Shown here: positions 44,197-52,646 of the stretch, piece by piece
Numbering within the stretch: the stretch's first letter is position 1
Layout of the letters: each line of letters begins with the position of its first letter
NCBI GenBank assembly: GCA_964405335.1
Contig: CAYONP010000003.1
Span: forward strand, 1 to 64,000
Direction of reading: 5' to 3'
DNA: 64,000 bases
Origin: CAYONP01 sp964405335
Lineage (GTDB): Bacteria; Armatimonadota; UBA10988
Made by a program: the position numbers and the translations under genes
Notes under the pieces: model-generated
What the model was told of the DNA's origin: nothing
Databases searched by the model: none
Seen by the model: only the letters and a program-made list of their open reading frames with translations

Positions 44197-44663
44197 CCGA
44201 GGTCCGTCGCGAGGGTGGTGTGCTGACTGTCACCCGCCGGCTGGCGGCGCCGCCCGAGTTGGTCTGGCGGGCCTTCACCGAGCGCGGACGGATCGAGCAG
44301 TGGTGGGGCCCGAACGGGTTCACCACCACGACGCATGAGATGGACGTCCGCCCCGGTGGCCGGTGGCGGTTCATCATGCACGGGCCCGACGGGGTCGATT
44401 TCCCGAACCTGGTCGTCTACGAGGCGGTCGAGCCGCCGGCGCGCCTGGTCTATCGCCACGGCGACGACGGCGCGGACGTGCCGGTCTCGTTCCAGGTCAC
44501 CGTGACGCTGTCGGCAACGGAGACCGGAACGCTGGTCGAGATGCGGTCGGCGTTCGAGACCGAGTCGGAACTCTTGCGGGTCGACGCGGAGTATGGTGCG
44601 ATTGAGGGGGCGCGGGAGTGCCTGGCGCGTCTCGCCGAGCACGTGGCGGAGGCCGTCCCGTGA
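44193..44663 (+). CDS. AHSA1/SRPBCC-domain protein 3
   Basis: This 156-residue protein carries LTVTRRLAAPPELVWRAFTE, IEQWWGPNGFTTTTHEMD and VRPGGRWRFIMHGPDG, typical of the AHSA1 branch of SRPBCC proteins. ATG 44193 overlaps the stop of protein 2 by four bases, and its own TGA overlaps the GTG of the DoxX gene. It is the third consecutive member under one predicted ArsR-type operator. Confidence 0.88.
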   Translation: MTEVRREGGVLTVTRRLAAPPELVWRAFTERGRIEQWWGPNGFTTTTHEMDVRPGGRWRFIMHGPDGVDFPNLVVYEAVEPPARLVYRHGDDGADVPVSFQVTVTLSATETGTLVEMRSAFETESELLRVDAEYGAIEGARECLARLAEHVAEAVP

Positions 44664-45100
44664 ACTGGAAGCGTGTTTTCGCAACCCCCGATCACTCGAG
44701 CTTCGGCGACGTCGCGCTGCTCCTGCTGCGCCTCGTCGCCGGGGTGGCCTTCATGCTCCACGGCTGGGGCAAGATCCAGCAGCCGTTCGGCTGGATGGGC
44801 CCCGAGTCGAATGTGCCCGCCATCGTCCAGGCCCTCGCCGCGCTGTCCGAGTTCGGCGGGGGCCTGGCCTGGGTGCTTGGCCTGCTCACTCCGCTGGCCT
44901 CGCTCGGGCTGACCTTCACCATGGCCGTGGCCACCTCGCTGCACGCGTTTGTGCGGCACGACCCATTCGTATCCGCCACCGGCGGCCCGTCGTACGAGCC
45001 GGCGCTGGGGTACCTCGCGGTCGCGGTGGTGTTGATGGCCCTGGGACCGGGCAGGTGGTCGCTCGACCGCCGGCTGTTCGGGCGGCGCGAGGCGGGGTGA
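44660..45100 (+). CDS. DoxX-family membrane protein
   Basis: This 146-residue protein has four predicted membrane helices and DoxX features: LLLLRLVAGVAFMLHGWGKIQQPFGW, ALAALSEFGGGLAWVLGLLTPLASLGL and LGYLAVAVVLMALGPGRWSLDRRL. DoxX proteins are small inner-membrane proteins tied to redox or thiol stress; the activity is not settled. GTG 44660 overlaps the stop of the third SRPBCC gene (GTGA), which fixes the start. It is the last gene of the repressor-SRPBCC unit; REP sequences begin 5 bp after its stop. Confidence 0.88.
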   Translation: MNWKRVFATPDHSSFGDVALLLLRLVAGVAFMLHGWGKIQQPFGWMGPESNVPAIVQALAALSEFGGGLAWVLGLLTPLASLGLTFTMAVATSLHAFVRHDPFVSATGGPSYEPALGYLAVAVVLMALGPGRWSLDRRLFGRREAG

Positions 45101-45104
45101 CAGC

Positions 45105-45676
45105 GGTAGGTCCTGCCCTTGTGGCCGCCCGTCGGAATGCCAAGGCGACCGGTTTGGTGCGACACCGGTAGGGGCGGCCCTTGTGGCCGCCCGCTCCGGC
45201 AGCGGTTTGGTGGACGAGCGGGCAGCCACAAGGGCTGCCCCTACCGATGTCGTNNNNNNNNNNNNNNNNNNNNNNNNNNNNNNNNNNNNNNNNNNNNNNN
45301 NNNNNNNNNNNNNNNNNNNNNNNNNNNNNNNNNNNNNNNNNNNNNNNNNNNNNGGGCAGCCACAAGGGCTGCCCCTACCGATGTCGTCGGTCAATGTGCC
45401 CAGCCGGCATTTGTGGCCGCCCGTCCCCGCGCCAAGGCCAACGGACCGTTGCGAGAGCGGTAGGGGCGGCCCTTGTGGCCGCCCGCTCCTGCAGCGGTTT
45501 GGTGGACGAGCGGGCAGCCACAAGGGCTGCCCCTACCGATGTCGTCGGTCAATGTGCCCAGCCGGCCCTTGTGGCCGCCCGCTCCTGCAGCGGTTTGGTG
45601 GACGAGCGGGCAGCCACAAGGGCTGCCCCTACCGATGTCGTCGGTCAATGTGCCCAGCCGGCCCTTGTGGCCGCCC
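45105..45676. repeat. REP array beside a RAYT transposase
   Basis: Arms of the form GGTAGGGGCGGCCCTTGTGG (with CCGCCC) and the inverted form starting GGGCAGCCACAAGGGCTGCC (with CCTACC) alternate through the region. The right-hand part is a direct repeat of a 96-bp unit (45535 to 45631), each holding one arm of each orientation. Because 96 is divisible by three, long false ORFs run through it. A scaffold gap (45254-45353) lies within it. The array begins just after the DoxX gene and ends 73 bp before the RAYT start. Confidence 0.9.
45254..45353. other. Scaffold gap (100 N) in the REP array
   Basis: One hundred N between near-identical REP units, so the true number of units is unknown. Confidence 0.95.
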
Positions 45677-45748
45677 GCTGCGACGATCGTGCACGGATGC
45701 AGGGGTTCGGCAGCAGACGGCGAACTGGGCGCGGTCGAGGCTGAGCCC

Positions 45749-46327
<579 letters not shown>

Positions 46328-46335
46328 TGCCTCCC

Positions 46336-47577
46336 CTACGCCTGCTCGGCCCGCACCTCCGACATCTGACCCAACCGCCGCAACTTGGGCGATGCTCCGG
46401 CGCAGGCGAGGACCACCAGAATCGAGCCGATGCCGCCGGCGACCACCGACACCGTCGGAGAGAAGCGCTGCGCGACGAGACCCGACTCGAACCCGCCCAA
46501 CTGGTTCGACGAGCCAACGAAGACCCAGTTGACCGCCGCCACGCGACCGCGCATCGAGTCGGGTGTGAGCAACTGGATCAGCGTCCCGCGGACGACCACG
46601 CTGATGTTGTCGAACACGCCGATGAAGAAGAGCATCGCCAGCGACAGCCACATCGACCGCGAGAAGCCGAAGACAATCGTCGCCAGGCCGAACCCGGCGA
46701 CGCTGAGCAGCATCGCCCGGCCGGCATGCCGCATCGGCGGGCGGTGCGCCAGAATCAGCGCCATGACCAGCGCGCCGAGCGCGTCGGCGCTGCGCAGGTA
46801 ACCCAGTCCGATCTCGCCGACCCGCAGGATCTGTTCGGCATAGACCGGCAACAGATAGACCGCGCCGCCGAGCAGCACGGCGAACAGGTCGAGTGCCATC
46901 ACGGTGAGCAGCAGCGGCGTGCGGCGGACGAAGCGCACGCCGGCGGTCACCTCCTGCCAGCGCAGGCTGCCCTCGCTGCGCTCGACCTCGAGCAGCGGCA
47001 CGCCGAAGAGCAGCCCGGCGAAGGCCAGTTGCGCCGCGGCGTTGACCTCAAAGACCAGCGGCGCGCCGTGGGCCGCGAGCACGAACCCGCCGACCGCGGG
47101 GCCGAGCACGGTGGCAATCTGGCCGGTCGATGAGCGCCAGGTGACCGCGTTCTCGAGCAGCTCGCGGGGCACAATCTGCGGCAGCAGCGCCGCCCGCGCC
47201 GGCTGGCCCAGCGTGCGCACCGCCGCGGTGGCGAAGAGCACACCGTAGAAGAACTCGAGCGAACCATGCCGGCGGGCGACCAAGGCCAGACCAACCGAGC
47301 CGAGAGCCGCGCCGACTAGGCTGACTTGGCAGACCCGCCGCCGGTCGCAGCGGTCGGCCAGCCAGCCGGCGGGGAAGATGAAGGCCAGCATGGCCAGCGC
47401 CTCGACCAGCCCGAACCAGCCGAGGTCCATCGGCCGGCCGGTCCGCTCGAAGATGAACTGGCCGATGGTCAGGCCCTGCGCTGAGCCGGCGGCGCCGGTG
47501 ATGATCGAGCCGGCGATGTAACGCCGCAGGCCGGGCAGGCGCAGCGCGGCATAGGAGTCATGCCGGCCGGCGCTCAC
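46336..47577 (-). CDS. Major facilitator superfamily transporter (MFS_3/EntS-like)
   Basis: This 413-residue inner-membrane protein has twelve predicted helices. Its pattern fits the EntS/MFS_3 branch: RLPGLRRYIAGSIITGAAGSAQ at the start, GWLADRCDRRRVCQVSL as the loop 2-3 motif A, and a long LAMLFFIGVFDNISVVVRGTLIQLLTPDSMRGRVAAVNWVFVGSSNQLGG segment typical of that branch. Members export siderophores, drugs or metabolites; the substrate is unknown. GTG 47577 overlaps the stop of the upstream TIM-barrel gene (GTGA), so both are expressed together. Its stop lies 8 bp from the convergent RAYT stop. Confidence 0.9.
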   Translation of the reverse strand: MSAGRHDSYAALRLPGLRRYIAGSIITGAAGSAQGLTIGQFIFERTGRPMDLGWFGLVEALAMLAFIFPAGWLADRCDRRRVCQVSLVGAALGSVGLALVARRHGSLEFFYGVLFATAAVRTLGQPARAALLPQIVPRELLENAVTWRSSTGQIATVLGPAVGGFVLAAHGAPLVFEVNAAAQLAFAGLLFGVPLLEVERSEGSLRWQEVTAGVRFVRRTPLLLTVMALDLFAVLLGGAVYLLPVYAEQILRVGEIGLGYLRSADALGALVMALILAHRPPMRHAGRAMLLSVAGFGLATIVFGFSRSMWLSLAMLFFIGVFDNISVVVRGTLIQLLTPDSMRGRVAAVNWVFVGSSNQLGGFESGLVAQRFSPTVSVVAGGIGSILVVLACAGASPKLRRLGQMSEVRAEQA

Positions 47578-48431
47578 ACGTCACACAGCTCGGCCGCCTC
47601 GCGCAGGCTGGTCAGCGGGTCGCGCGCGGGGATGAACTCGTGCGCCACCCAACCGGTGTAGCCGGTGTCGACAATCGCCTTCATGATTGCCGGGTAGTAG
47701 AGCTCCTGCGTGGTGTCGATCTCGTGCCGCCCCGGCACGCCGCCGGTGTGGTAGTGGCCGATGTAGTCGTGATACTCGCGGATGGTCGCGATCACATCGC
47801 CCTCGTCGATCTGCATGTGATAGATGTCATACAGGAGTTTGAACCGCTCCGAGCCGACCAGCTTGCACAGCTCGACGCCCCAGGGCGTCAGGTCGCACAT
47901 GTAGTCGCGATGGTCACGCTTGCTGTTGAGCAGCTCCATGCAGATGGTCACGCCCTTCTGCTCGGCCAGGCCGACGACCTGCTTCAGCGCCTCGGCGCAG
48001 TTCTTCATCCCCTCGTCGTCATCCATGCCATCGCGGTTGCCGCTGAAGCAGATCACGTTGGGGAAGCCCCACTCGGCGCAGGCGTCGATGCCCTGGCGGA
48101 CGCTGGCCAGGCACTCGTCCCAGTTCTCGCGCCGGTTGAGCCCCTTGCCGATGCCGTGGCTAGGGCACATCGTGCCGACCAGGCCGTGCTCTTTCAGCGT
48201 CGGCCAGTCGCCCGGGCCGACCAGGTCAATCCCGCCGAGGCCCATCGCCTTCCCGGCAGCGGCCAGCTCGGCGACGGACAGATTGCCATAGCACCACTTG
48301 CAGACCGATTGGTTAACGCGCCCGTTCCTGACCGCCACGGGATTCTCCTCACCGCTCGCGCTGATCACCACCGCCCCGACCGCCGCCGCGCCGAGCAGCT
48401 CGCGCCGGCTGAGTCTCGCCCGCTCCGTCAT
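47574..48431 (-). CDS. Tat-exported TIM-barrel protein (hydroxypyruvate isomerase/xylose-isomerase-like)
   Basis: This 285-residue protein begins with a twin-arginine signal (LSRRELLGAAAVGAVVISAS). The rest is an AP-endonuclease-2-type TIM barrel: NQSVCKWCYGNLS, a KGVTICMELLNSKRDHRDYMC segment with the metal Glu, LLYDIYHMQIDEGDV with Asp and His, YIGHYHTGGVPGRHEID with His, and GWVAHEFIP with Glu. These are the metal ligands of hydroxypyruvate isomerase and epimerase relatives. It should isomerise a sugar or keto acid outside the cytoplasm. ATG 48431 starts the Tat signal and has GGGAG upstream. It is co-translated with the MFS transporter. Confidence 0.87.
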   Translation of the reverse strand: MTERARLSRRELLGAAAVGAVVISASGEENPVAVRNGRVNQSVCKWCYGNLSVAELAAAGKAMGLGGIDLVGPGDWPTLKEHGLVGTMCPSHGIGKGLNRRENWDECLASVRQGIDACAEWGFPNVICFSGNRDGMDDDEGMKNCAEALKQVVGLAEQKGVTICMELLNSKRDHRDYMCDLTPWGVELCKLVGSERFKLLYDIYHMQIDEGDVIATIREYHDYIGHYHTGGVPGRHEIDTTQELYYPAIMKAIVDTGYTGWVAHEFIPARDPLTSLREAAELCDV

Positions 48432-48661
48432 CGGCCTCGCTCCCAGGCTGGCCGGCTTCGCAAGCGGTTCGCGGTCACCTCCTTGCCGCCTGCCTAATTG
48501 AGAGTGCTGCGCGAGTCTTGCAGGCGGCGGCAAACTCGACTTGATTCGTGTTCGACGAATGCGTAGACTACCAGGTGATCGACGCTTGCCGCCCTGTGTC
48601 GGCGGCGGGTGACAGTCCAGGGGACAGCACGATGGCAGGGGTGCAGTAGGAGGTTGGCGGC

Positions 48662-49852
48662 GTGCAGGGCGGTACGAGCCGCACGGCGATGGTCGCGGTG
48701 GCGGCCTTGCGTTACCTCACCGCAGCGCTTCTCCTCGTCGCGGCCGCGGCCAAGCTGTCGGACTGGCATGGGGCGCTGGCGACGGCGCGAACCATCGCCT
48801 GGCTGCCACCGTTGCTGGCCGTGCCGGTGGTGCTGGGCGTGGTTGGGTTTGAGGGCACCGCCGGTGTGCTCCTGCTGCGTCGCCGCTCGGCCGGCGTCGG
48901 CGCCGGCTTGGCCTGCCTGGCCGGGCTGGCCTTCGTGGCGGTTCAGCTCGAGGCGCCGGTAACCTCGGACTGCGGCTGCCTCGGCGACTGGTTTCGGCTC
49001 GAGCCGTGGCAGCGGCTGTGGCTCAGTCTCGTCCTGATCACCAGCGGACTGGCCGTGCTGGTCGCGCTGGCCGGTGGGTCGGCGGCGTGGCGCCCGATCG
49101 ACCGGCGTGCACCGGCGATCGGACTGCTGGTCGTCGCCGGCGGCGTCGCACTGGTTCTGGTCGCTCGGCAGCGCGGCGCCAACGTGGGCCTGCCCGCGGA
49201 AGCCGCGGCGATGCCGGCCCAGACCGCCGCGGTCCAGGTCGGCGACCGGCTGGAGCCGCTGCCGCTGCAATATGACGACGGCACGCCTGGACGTCTCGCG
49301 CCGGGCGGGTCGCCGTGGCGCTTGCTGCTCTTCGCCCGTTGGCGCTGCGATGCGTGCGGTTCGGCGTTGCGCGAGCTGCAGTCGCTGGCCGAGCAGTGGC
49401 CCGACGCGCTGGCGCCGCTGGTGGTCTTTGACCCCGCGCTCCCGCCGGAGGCCGACGCTCGCGAGCGGATACGCGAGTTGCGCGCGCAGTACGGCCTGAC
49501 GCTGCCGGTCGCGGTCGACTTGGGGTTGTCTCTGCACGAGCGCCTCGCCGACGCGCCGTTCCTGTGGCCGTTCGCGCTGCTTATCGATGGCGACAACCGC
49601 GTCCGGCACCGGTTCGATCTGCACACCTGGGATGGTCGCCGATTGCCCGACCTGCTGGCGCCGCTGCTCGAGGACGTGCCGTTAGGCGAGGGCTCCTCGC
49701 GCGGCGGCCTGCTGGTCGGCCGCCGGTTGCCGGCCGTGAAGGTCGGCGTCGCGGGCAAGGTCGCAATGCTCATCGATGTCGCTGGTGACGGCGACACTGT
49801 GCTCTCCACCGTCGATCTGCGCTGTGGGACATGCGTGGCCACGCTGAGCTGA
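48662..49852 (+). CDS. MauE-like membrane domain fused to a thioredoxin-like domain
   Basis: This 396-residue protein has an N-terminal MauE/DoxX-like domain with four membrane helices, carrying Cys104 and Cys106 in TSDCGCLGDW, the CxC expected of MauE. A membrane segment near 150-170 leads to a periplasmic AhpC/TSA-type thioredoxin domain with CDAC (Cys229, Cys232) in LLLFARWRCDACGSAL. A last CGTC pair (388, 391) ends the protein. In methylamine utilisation MauE and MauD help form disulfides in a periplasmic protein, so a disulfide-handling role is likely. The GTG at 48662 has AGGAGG 8 nt upstream. Its stop overlaps the next ATG (TGATG). Confidence 0.82.
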   Translation: MQGGTSRTAMVAVAALRYLTAALLLVAAAAKLSDWHGALATARTIAWLPPLLAVPVVLGVVGFEGTAGVLLLRRRSAGVGAGLACLAGLAFVAVQLEAPVTSDCGCLGDWFRLEPWQRLWLSLVLITSGLAVLVALAGGSAAWRPIDRRAPAIGLLVVAGGVALVLVARQRGANVGLPAEAAAMPAQTAAVQVGDRLEPLPLQYDDGTPGRLAPGGSPWRLLLFARWRCDACGSALRELQSLAEQWPDALAPLVVFDPALPPEADARERIRELRAQYGLTLPVAVDLGLSLHERLADAPFLWPFALLIDGDNRVRHRFDLHTWDGRRLPDLLAPLLEDVPLGEGSSRGGLLVGRRLPAVKVGVAGKVAMLIDVAGDGDTVLSTVDLRCGTCVATLS

Positions 49853-50103
49853 TGGGCGGCGTGGCGGTCGAGCACCCAGAGTGGCGTTTCGTGCTCCTGC
49901 TGCAAGATCGAGCGCAGGCTGCCGAGGCTGCCGCCCTGCTCGGCGAGGTTGGCGAGCGGGTGGTGTTGGCGGTCGACCTCGAGCACTGGTCGCCGCGTTC
50001 AGGATTACCGTTGTCGTCGCACCTGTGGGTGCGCGGCGGTCGCGCCCAGGCGATGGGTCGCGACCTGCGTGAGCTGCTGAAGCGGGCGTCGGCATGGGAC
50101 TGA
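49852..50103 (+). CDS. Small protein coupled to the MauE-thioredoxin gene
   Basis: This 83-residue protein has no recognisable motif and no cysteine. It is a compact alpha/beta sequence (WRFVLLLQDRAQAAEAAALLG, VVLAVDLEHWSP, GRDLRELLKRASAWD) with no signal peptide. ATG 49852 shares its A with the TGA of the preceding gene, which supports real translation by re-initiation. The function is unknown; the coupling suggests it helps or modulates the fusion protein. Confidence 0.6.
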   Translation: MGGVAVEHPEWRFVLLLQDRAQAAEAAALLGEVGERVVLAVDLEHWSPRSGLPLSSHLWVRGGRAQAMGRDLRELLKRASAWD

Positions 50104-50141
50104 CGCCCGCGTGCCCGTCCCACGAGGGGCGATAGGGGAGA

Positions 50142-50516
50142 GTGAGGCGAACTGACCTACGCGGCGGGCGCCTGGTCTGGCGTCTGGCCGTGGTCTGTGG
50201 CGTGCTCGGTCTCGTGATCGGCGGTGCGGCCGCGCAAGAGTGCTGGCGACCGATGCTGCCCGCCATTCCCTGCGAGGGCACGGTGCCAGGCTACCCAAGA
50301 GTGGTTGATGTGGTGTCGGTCTACCGCTGCGTCGCCTGCCAGGATCCGTGCGGCGGGCAGCAGGCGCCGAACTACAAGATCGACGTGTACTACGGAACCG
50401 GGAAATGCCATCTGGCCGATGACGGCTACCCCACCCGCACGAGCATGTCGCAGATTGGGTGCTGCCCGAATCCGCCGGTCGAGGGCTGGCCCTGCGACTA
50501 CTACCACAGCCAATAG
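50142..50516 (+). CDS. Cysteine-rich exported protein
   Basis: This 124-residue protein has an N-terminal signal peptide (LVWRLAVVCGVLGLVIGGAAA). The mature part of about 90 residues contains nine cysteines: ECW, PCEG, YRCVAC, DPCGG, GKCH, GCC and PCDY. Many cysteines in an exported protein imply several disulfides, which fits its position 38 bp after a MauE-thioredoxin unit. No family is recognised. The GTG at 50142 has GGGGAG only 1 nt away, too close for a normal ribosome binding site, so the start is uncertain. A terminator follows at 50530. Confidence 0.65.
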   Translation: MRRTDLRGGRLVWRLAVVCGVLGLVIGGAAAQECWRPMLPAIPCEGTVPGYPRVVDVVSVYRCVACQDPCGGQQAPNYKIDVYYGTGKCHLADDGYPTRTSMSQIGCCPNPPVEGWPCDYYHSQ

Positions 50517-50529
50517 CAGCGGGCAGTAA

Positions 50530-50555
50530 CCGGGCAGGCGGCGATGCCTGCCCGG
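50530..50555 (+). terminator. Hairpin after the cysteine-rich protein gene
   Basis: CCGGGCAGGC and GCCTGCCCGG form a perfect 10-bp stem around GGCGAT, 13 nt after the stop at 50516. No T-tract follows. Confidence 0.75.
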
Positions 50556-50621
50556 GTGCTGCCGGCGCCGAGGCGTGAAGGCTGCCCTGCGGCGAAGCTC
50601 AGGCCTGGCGGAGGGTGCGCG

Positions 50622-51167
50622 ATGTGGCGGCAGACTATCCGTACGTGCAGCTACCTGCTGCAGCGATGCCCGCGGGCCGAACGGCTGGCCACGATGTTAC
50701 TGGTTGGGGCGGTGCTCGGGGGGCTTACGGCGCTTGTCGCAACCACCGTGCATCTGGGGCTCAAGGCCGTTCCTTCGACGGCATGGGCATGGTTCTTCCG
50801 CCACGACCTGAGCGGCGGGATCCGCTTCGGAGTATTCGCGGCCGTGGTGCTCAACCTCTGGCCGCGGCACGTATGGCGCCTGGTACCAGTCTTGGCGCTC
50901 GCCTACTTCGTGCACATGGCGTGGGGATTCAGGGTCGCCGACAGCTACCGCGACACGCCCTTCTCGTGGACCTCGAAAGCGTACTGGTATGGCATCCGCG
51001 CACTCATGGTGATTCCGTGCTGTGCCGCATTCGCCTGGCTCTCGACCAGGATCGACTTCGGCCTGAAACCCGAGGAGATCGCGGAGCGCCAGGCCGCGCG
51101 GGCCGCGCGGCCCGATCGTGTGCGGCGCGCCGGCGAGGCGCATCGCGCCGGGCCGCCGGGAGACTGA
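50622..51167 (+). CDS. Four-helix membrane protein, paralogue of the next gene's N-terminal half
   Basis: This 181-residue protein has about four membrane segments and a basic C-terminal tail. It shares WPRHVWR near the centre, KAYW, and IPCCAAFAWLSTRIDFGL (then PEEIAERQAAR) with residues 80-165 of the following protein, so the two are duplicates. The tail ends PDRVRRAGEAHRAGPPGD, where the neighbour instead continues into a prepilin. ATG 50622 has GGAGG 7 nt upstream. The next gene starts 1 bp after its stop. I recognise no known family. Confidence 0.7.
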   Translation: MWRQTIRTCSYLLQRCPRAERLATMLLVGAVLGGLTALVATTVHLGLKAVPSTAWAWFFRHDLSGGIRFGVFAAVVLNLWPRHVWRLVPVLALAYFVHMAWGFRVADSYRDTPFSWTSKAYWYGIRALMVIPCCAAFAWLSTRIDFGLKPEEIAERQAARAARPDRVRRAGEAHRAGPPGD

Positions 51168-51168
51168 C

Positions 51169-52284
51169 ATGGCTGAACAGGAGCAAGTGGCGCGGCGGGC
51201 CTGGGCCCAGCGTCTGCCGACGCTCGAGCGACTCGTGTTGCTGCTGATCCTCGGTGTGGCGATCGGCATCGTCACCGCCTCAGTCTCCGAAGTGTGTCAC
51301 TTCTGGTGGCGCAAGGTGCCCGACACAGCATGGCTAAACATGTGGCGCAAGTACGCTGTGCGATATGGCCTGTACTACGGCCTCTTCCTCGGCGCCACCA
51401 CTGCGTTTTGGCCGCGCCACGTGTGGAAGTTCGCGCTGCTGGCCATCGCGTTCTATTACGGGCGCACGGTCTACTTCTGGGTCATTGCCGAACGGCAGAA
51501 CCCATGGTGGGACAAGGCCTACTGGATCGCCAAACAGGCCGTGTTCATCGTCCCCTGCGCGCTGCTCTTCGCCTGGCTGTCGACGAAGATCGACCACGGC
51601 CTGCGACCCGAGGAGATCGCCGCGCGCCAGGCCGCGCGGCACCGGCCGCCGCCCCGCGTCCGCCGCGCCCATGGCGGCTTCTCGCTGGTCGAGCTGCTCG
51701 TCGTCGTGGCGATCATCGCCATCCTCGCCGGCCTGCTCTTCCCCGTCTTCGCCAGCGCGCGGCGGCGCGGCTATGAGGCCAATTGCATCAGCAACCTCCG
51801 CCAGATCGGCATGGCGACCAACATGTACCTCGAGGAGTATGGCGCCCCGCCATGGTGGTTCCACAACCTCCATCCGAAGTACGTGGCGTCGAGCGACATC
51901 TTCACCTGCCCAGCGGATGCGTGGGCCGACTCCGAGGGCGGCTACGCCGTCGGACTGATGATGGGCACGCTTCAGAGCATGAGGCCGAACGTGAACGTCG
52001 TGCCAGACTTTCCCTTCTCGTATTGCGACTTCGGTTTTCATCAGACCGACTGGGAGTTCATGGCCGCCAGCGACGAGCGCGGTATCCTGGCCTGCGCGCT
52101 GCACGGCCGGCGTATGGGGCAGGGCTCGCCGCCGCTGTTCCACGGCAAGGTGCTGCGGCTGTCGGCCAGCGGACGCGTGTTCGCCCGGCAGGCCAAGCAC
52201 CCGGAGCCGAAAGCCGACGGCGAGACGAAGATGGAGTTCTGGATGCTCTACTCGGACGAGTTCCCGCCGGGGTGGCGGTACTGA
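51169..52284 (+). CDS. Membrane-domain/prepilin fusion protein
   Basis: This 371-residue protein joins two normally separate parts. Residues 1-165 are a four-helix membrane domain paralogous to the gene before it. Residues 168-371 are a complete type IV prepilin-like protein: the cleavage/methylation motif GGFSLVELLVVVAIIAIL with Gly170-Phe171 as the predicted prepilin peptidase site and Glu175 at position +5, then LFPVFASARRRGYEANCISNLRQIG and a globular head with TCPAD. The reading frame is continuous and I see no internal start codon close before the motif. The family leader is normally only 5-30 residues. Either a real fusion or a lost stop codon could explain it. ATG 51169 has GGGAG upstream. 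Confidence 0.8.
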   Translation: MAEQEQVARRAWAQRLPTLERLVLLLILGVAIGIVTASVSEVCHFWWRKVPDTAWLNMWRKYAVRYGLYYGLFLGATTAFWPRHVWKFALLAIAFYYGRTVYFWVIAERQNPWWDKAYWIAKQAVFIVPCALLFAWLSTKIDHGLRPEEIAARQAARHRPPPRVRRAHGGFSLVELLVVVAIIAILAGLLFPVFASARRRGYEANCISNLRQIGMATNMYLEEYGAPPWWFHNLHPKYVASSDIFTCPADAWADSEGGYAVGLMMGTLQSMRPNVNVVPDFPFSYCDFGFHQTDWEFMAASDERGILACALHGRRMGQGSPPLFHGKVLRLSASGRVFARQAKHPEPKADGETKMEFWMLYSDEFPPGWRY

Positions 52285-52288
52285 CCGG

Positions 52289-52612
52289 TCAACGCGGCGT
52301 CCGCATCGCGAGCGCCAAGACCACCCCCTCCACCAGACTCAACACCGCGATCAAACCCCGCGGCATGAACCCCTTGCCGTCGAGGACGACCGACTTGGCG
52401 CCGAAGAGCAGCAGTGCCAGGGCGACCGCGAGCCCGAGCCACAGGCCCGCGCGCTGGCCCTTGAGCAGCAGCACGCCGGCGAGCGCGGCGAGCAGGCCGC
52501 TGGCGATGCCGGCGACCAGCGACGGCGTGCTGCCCGCCTTGACCCCGCCGATCACCCCGCCGGCGGCGATCAGCACGGCATAGACGAAGGTGACGATTGC
52601 GGCGTTCTGCAT
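52289..52612 (-). CDS. TMEM14-family small membrane protein
   Basis: This 107-residue protein has four membrane segments with the TMEM14 pattern: FVYAVLIAAGGVIGGVKAGSTPSLVAGIASGLL, then GLWLGLAVALALLLFGAK and GLIAVLSLVEGVVLALAM. The GG-x-G-x-KAGS motif is characteristic. In eukaryotes the family includes a protoporphyrinogen importer; the bacterial role is unknown. Its stop lies 4 bp from the convergent stop of the prepilin fusion gene. Confidence 0.85.
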   Translation of the reverse strand: MQNAAIVTFVYAVLIAAGGVIGGVKAGSTPSLVAGIASGLLAALAGVLLLKGQRAGLWLGLAVALALLLFGAKSVVLDGKGFMPRGLIAVLSLVEGVVLALAMRTPR

Positions 52613-52646
52613 CGTGGGCTCCGCGGTCAGTTTGACGCCGGGCGGG

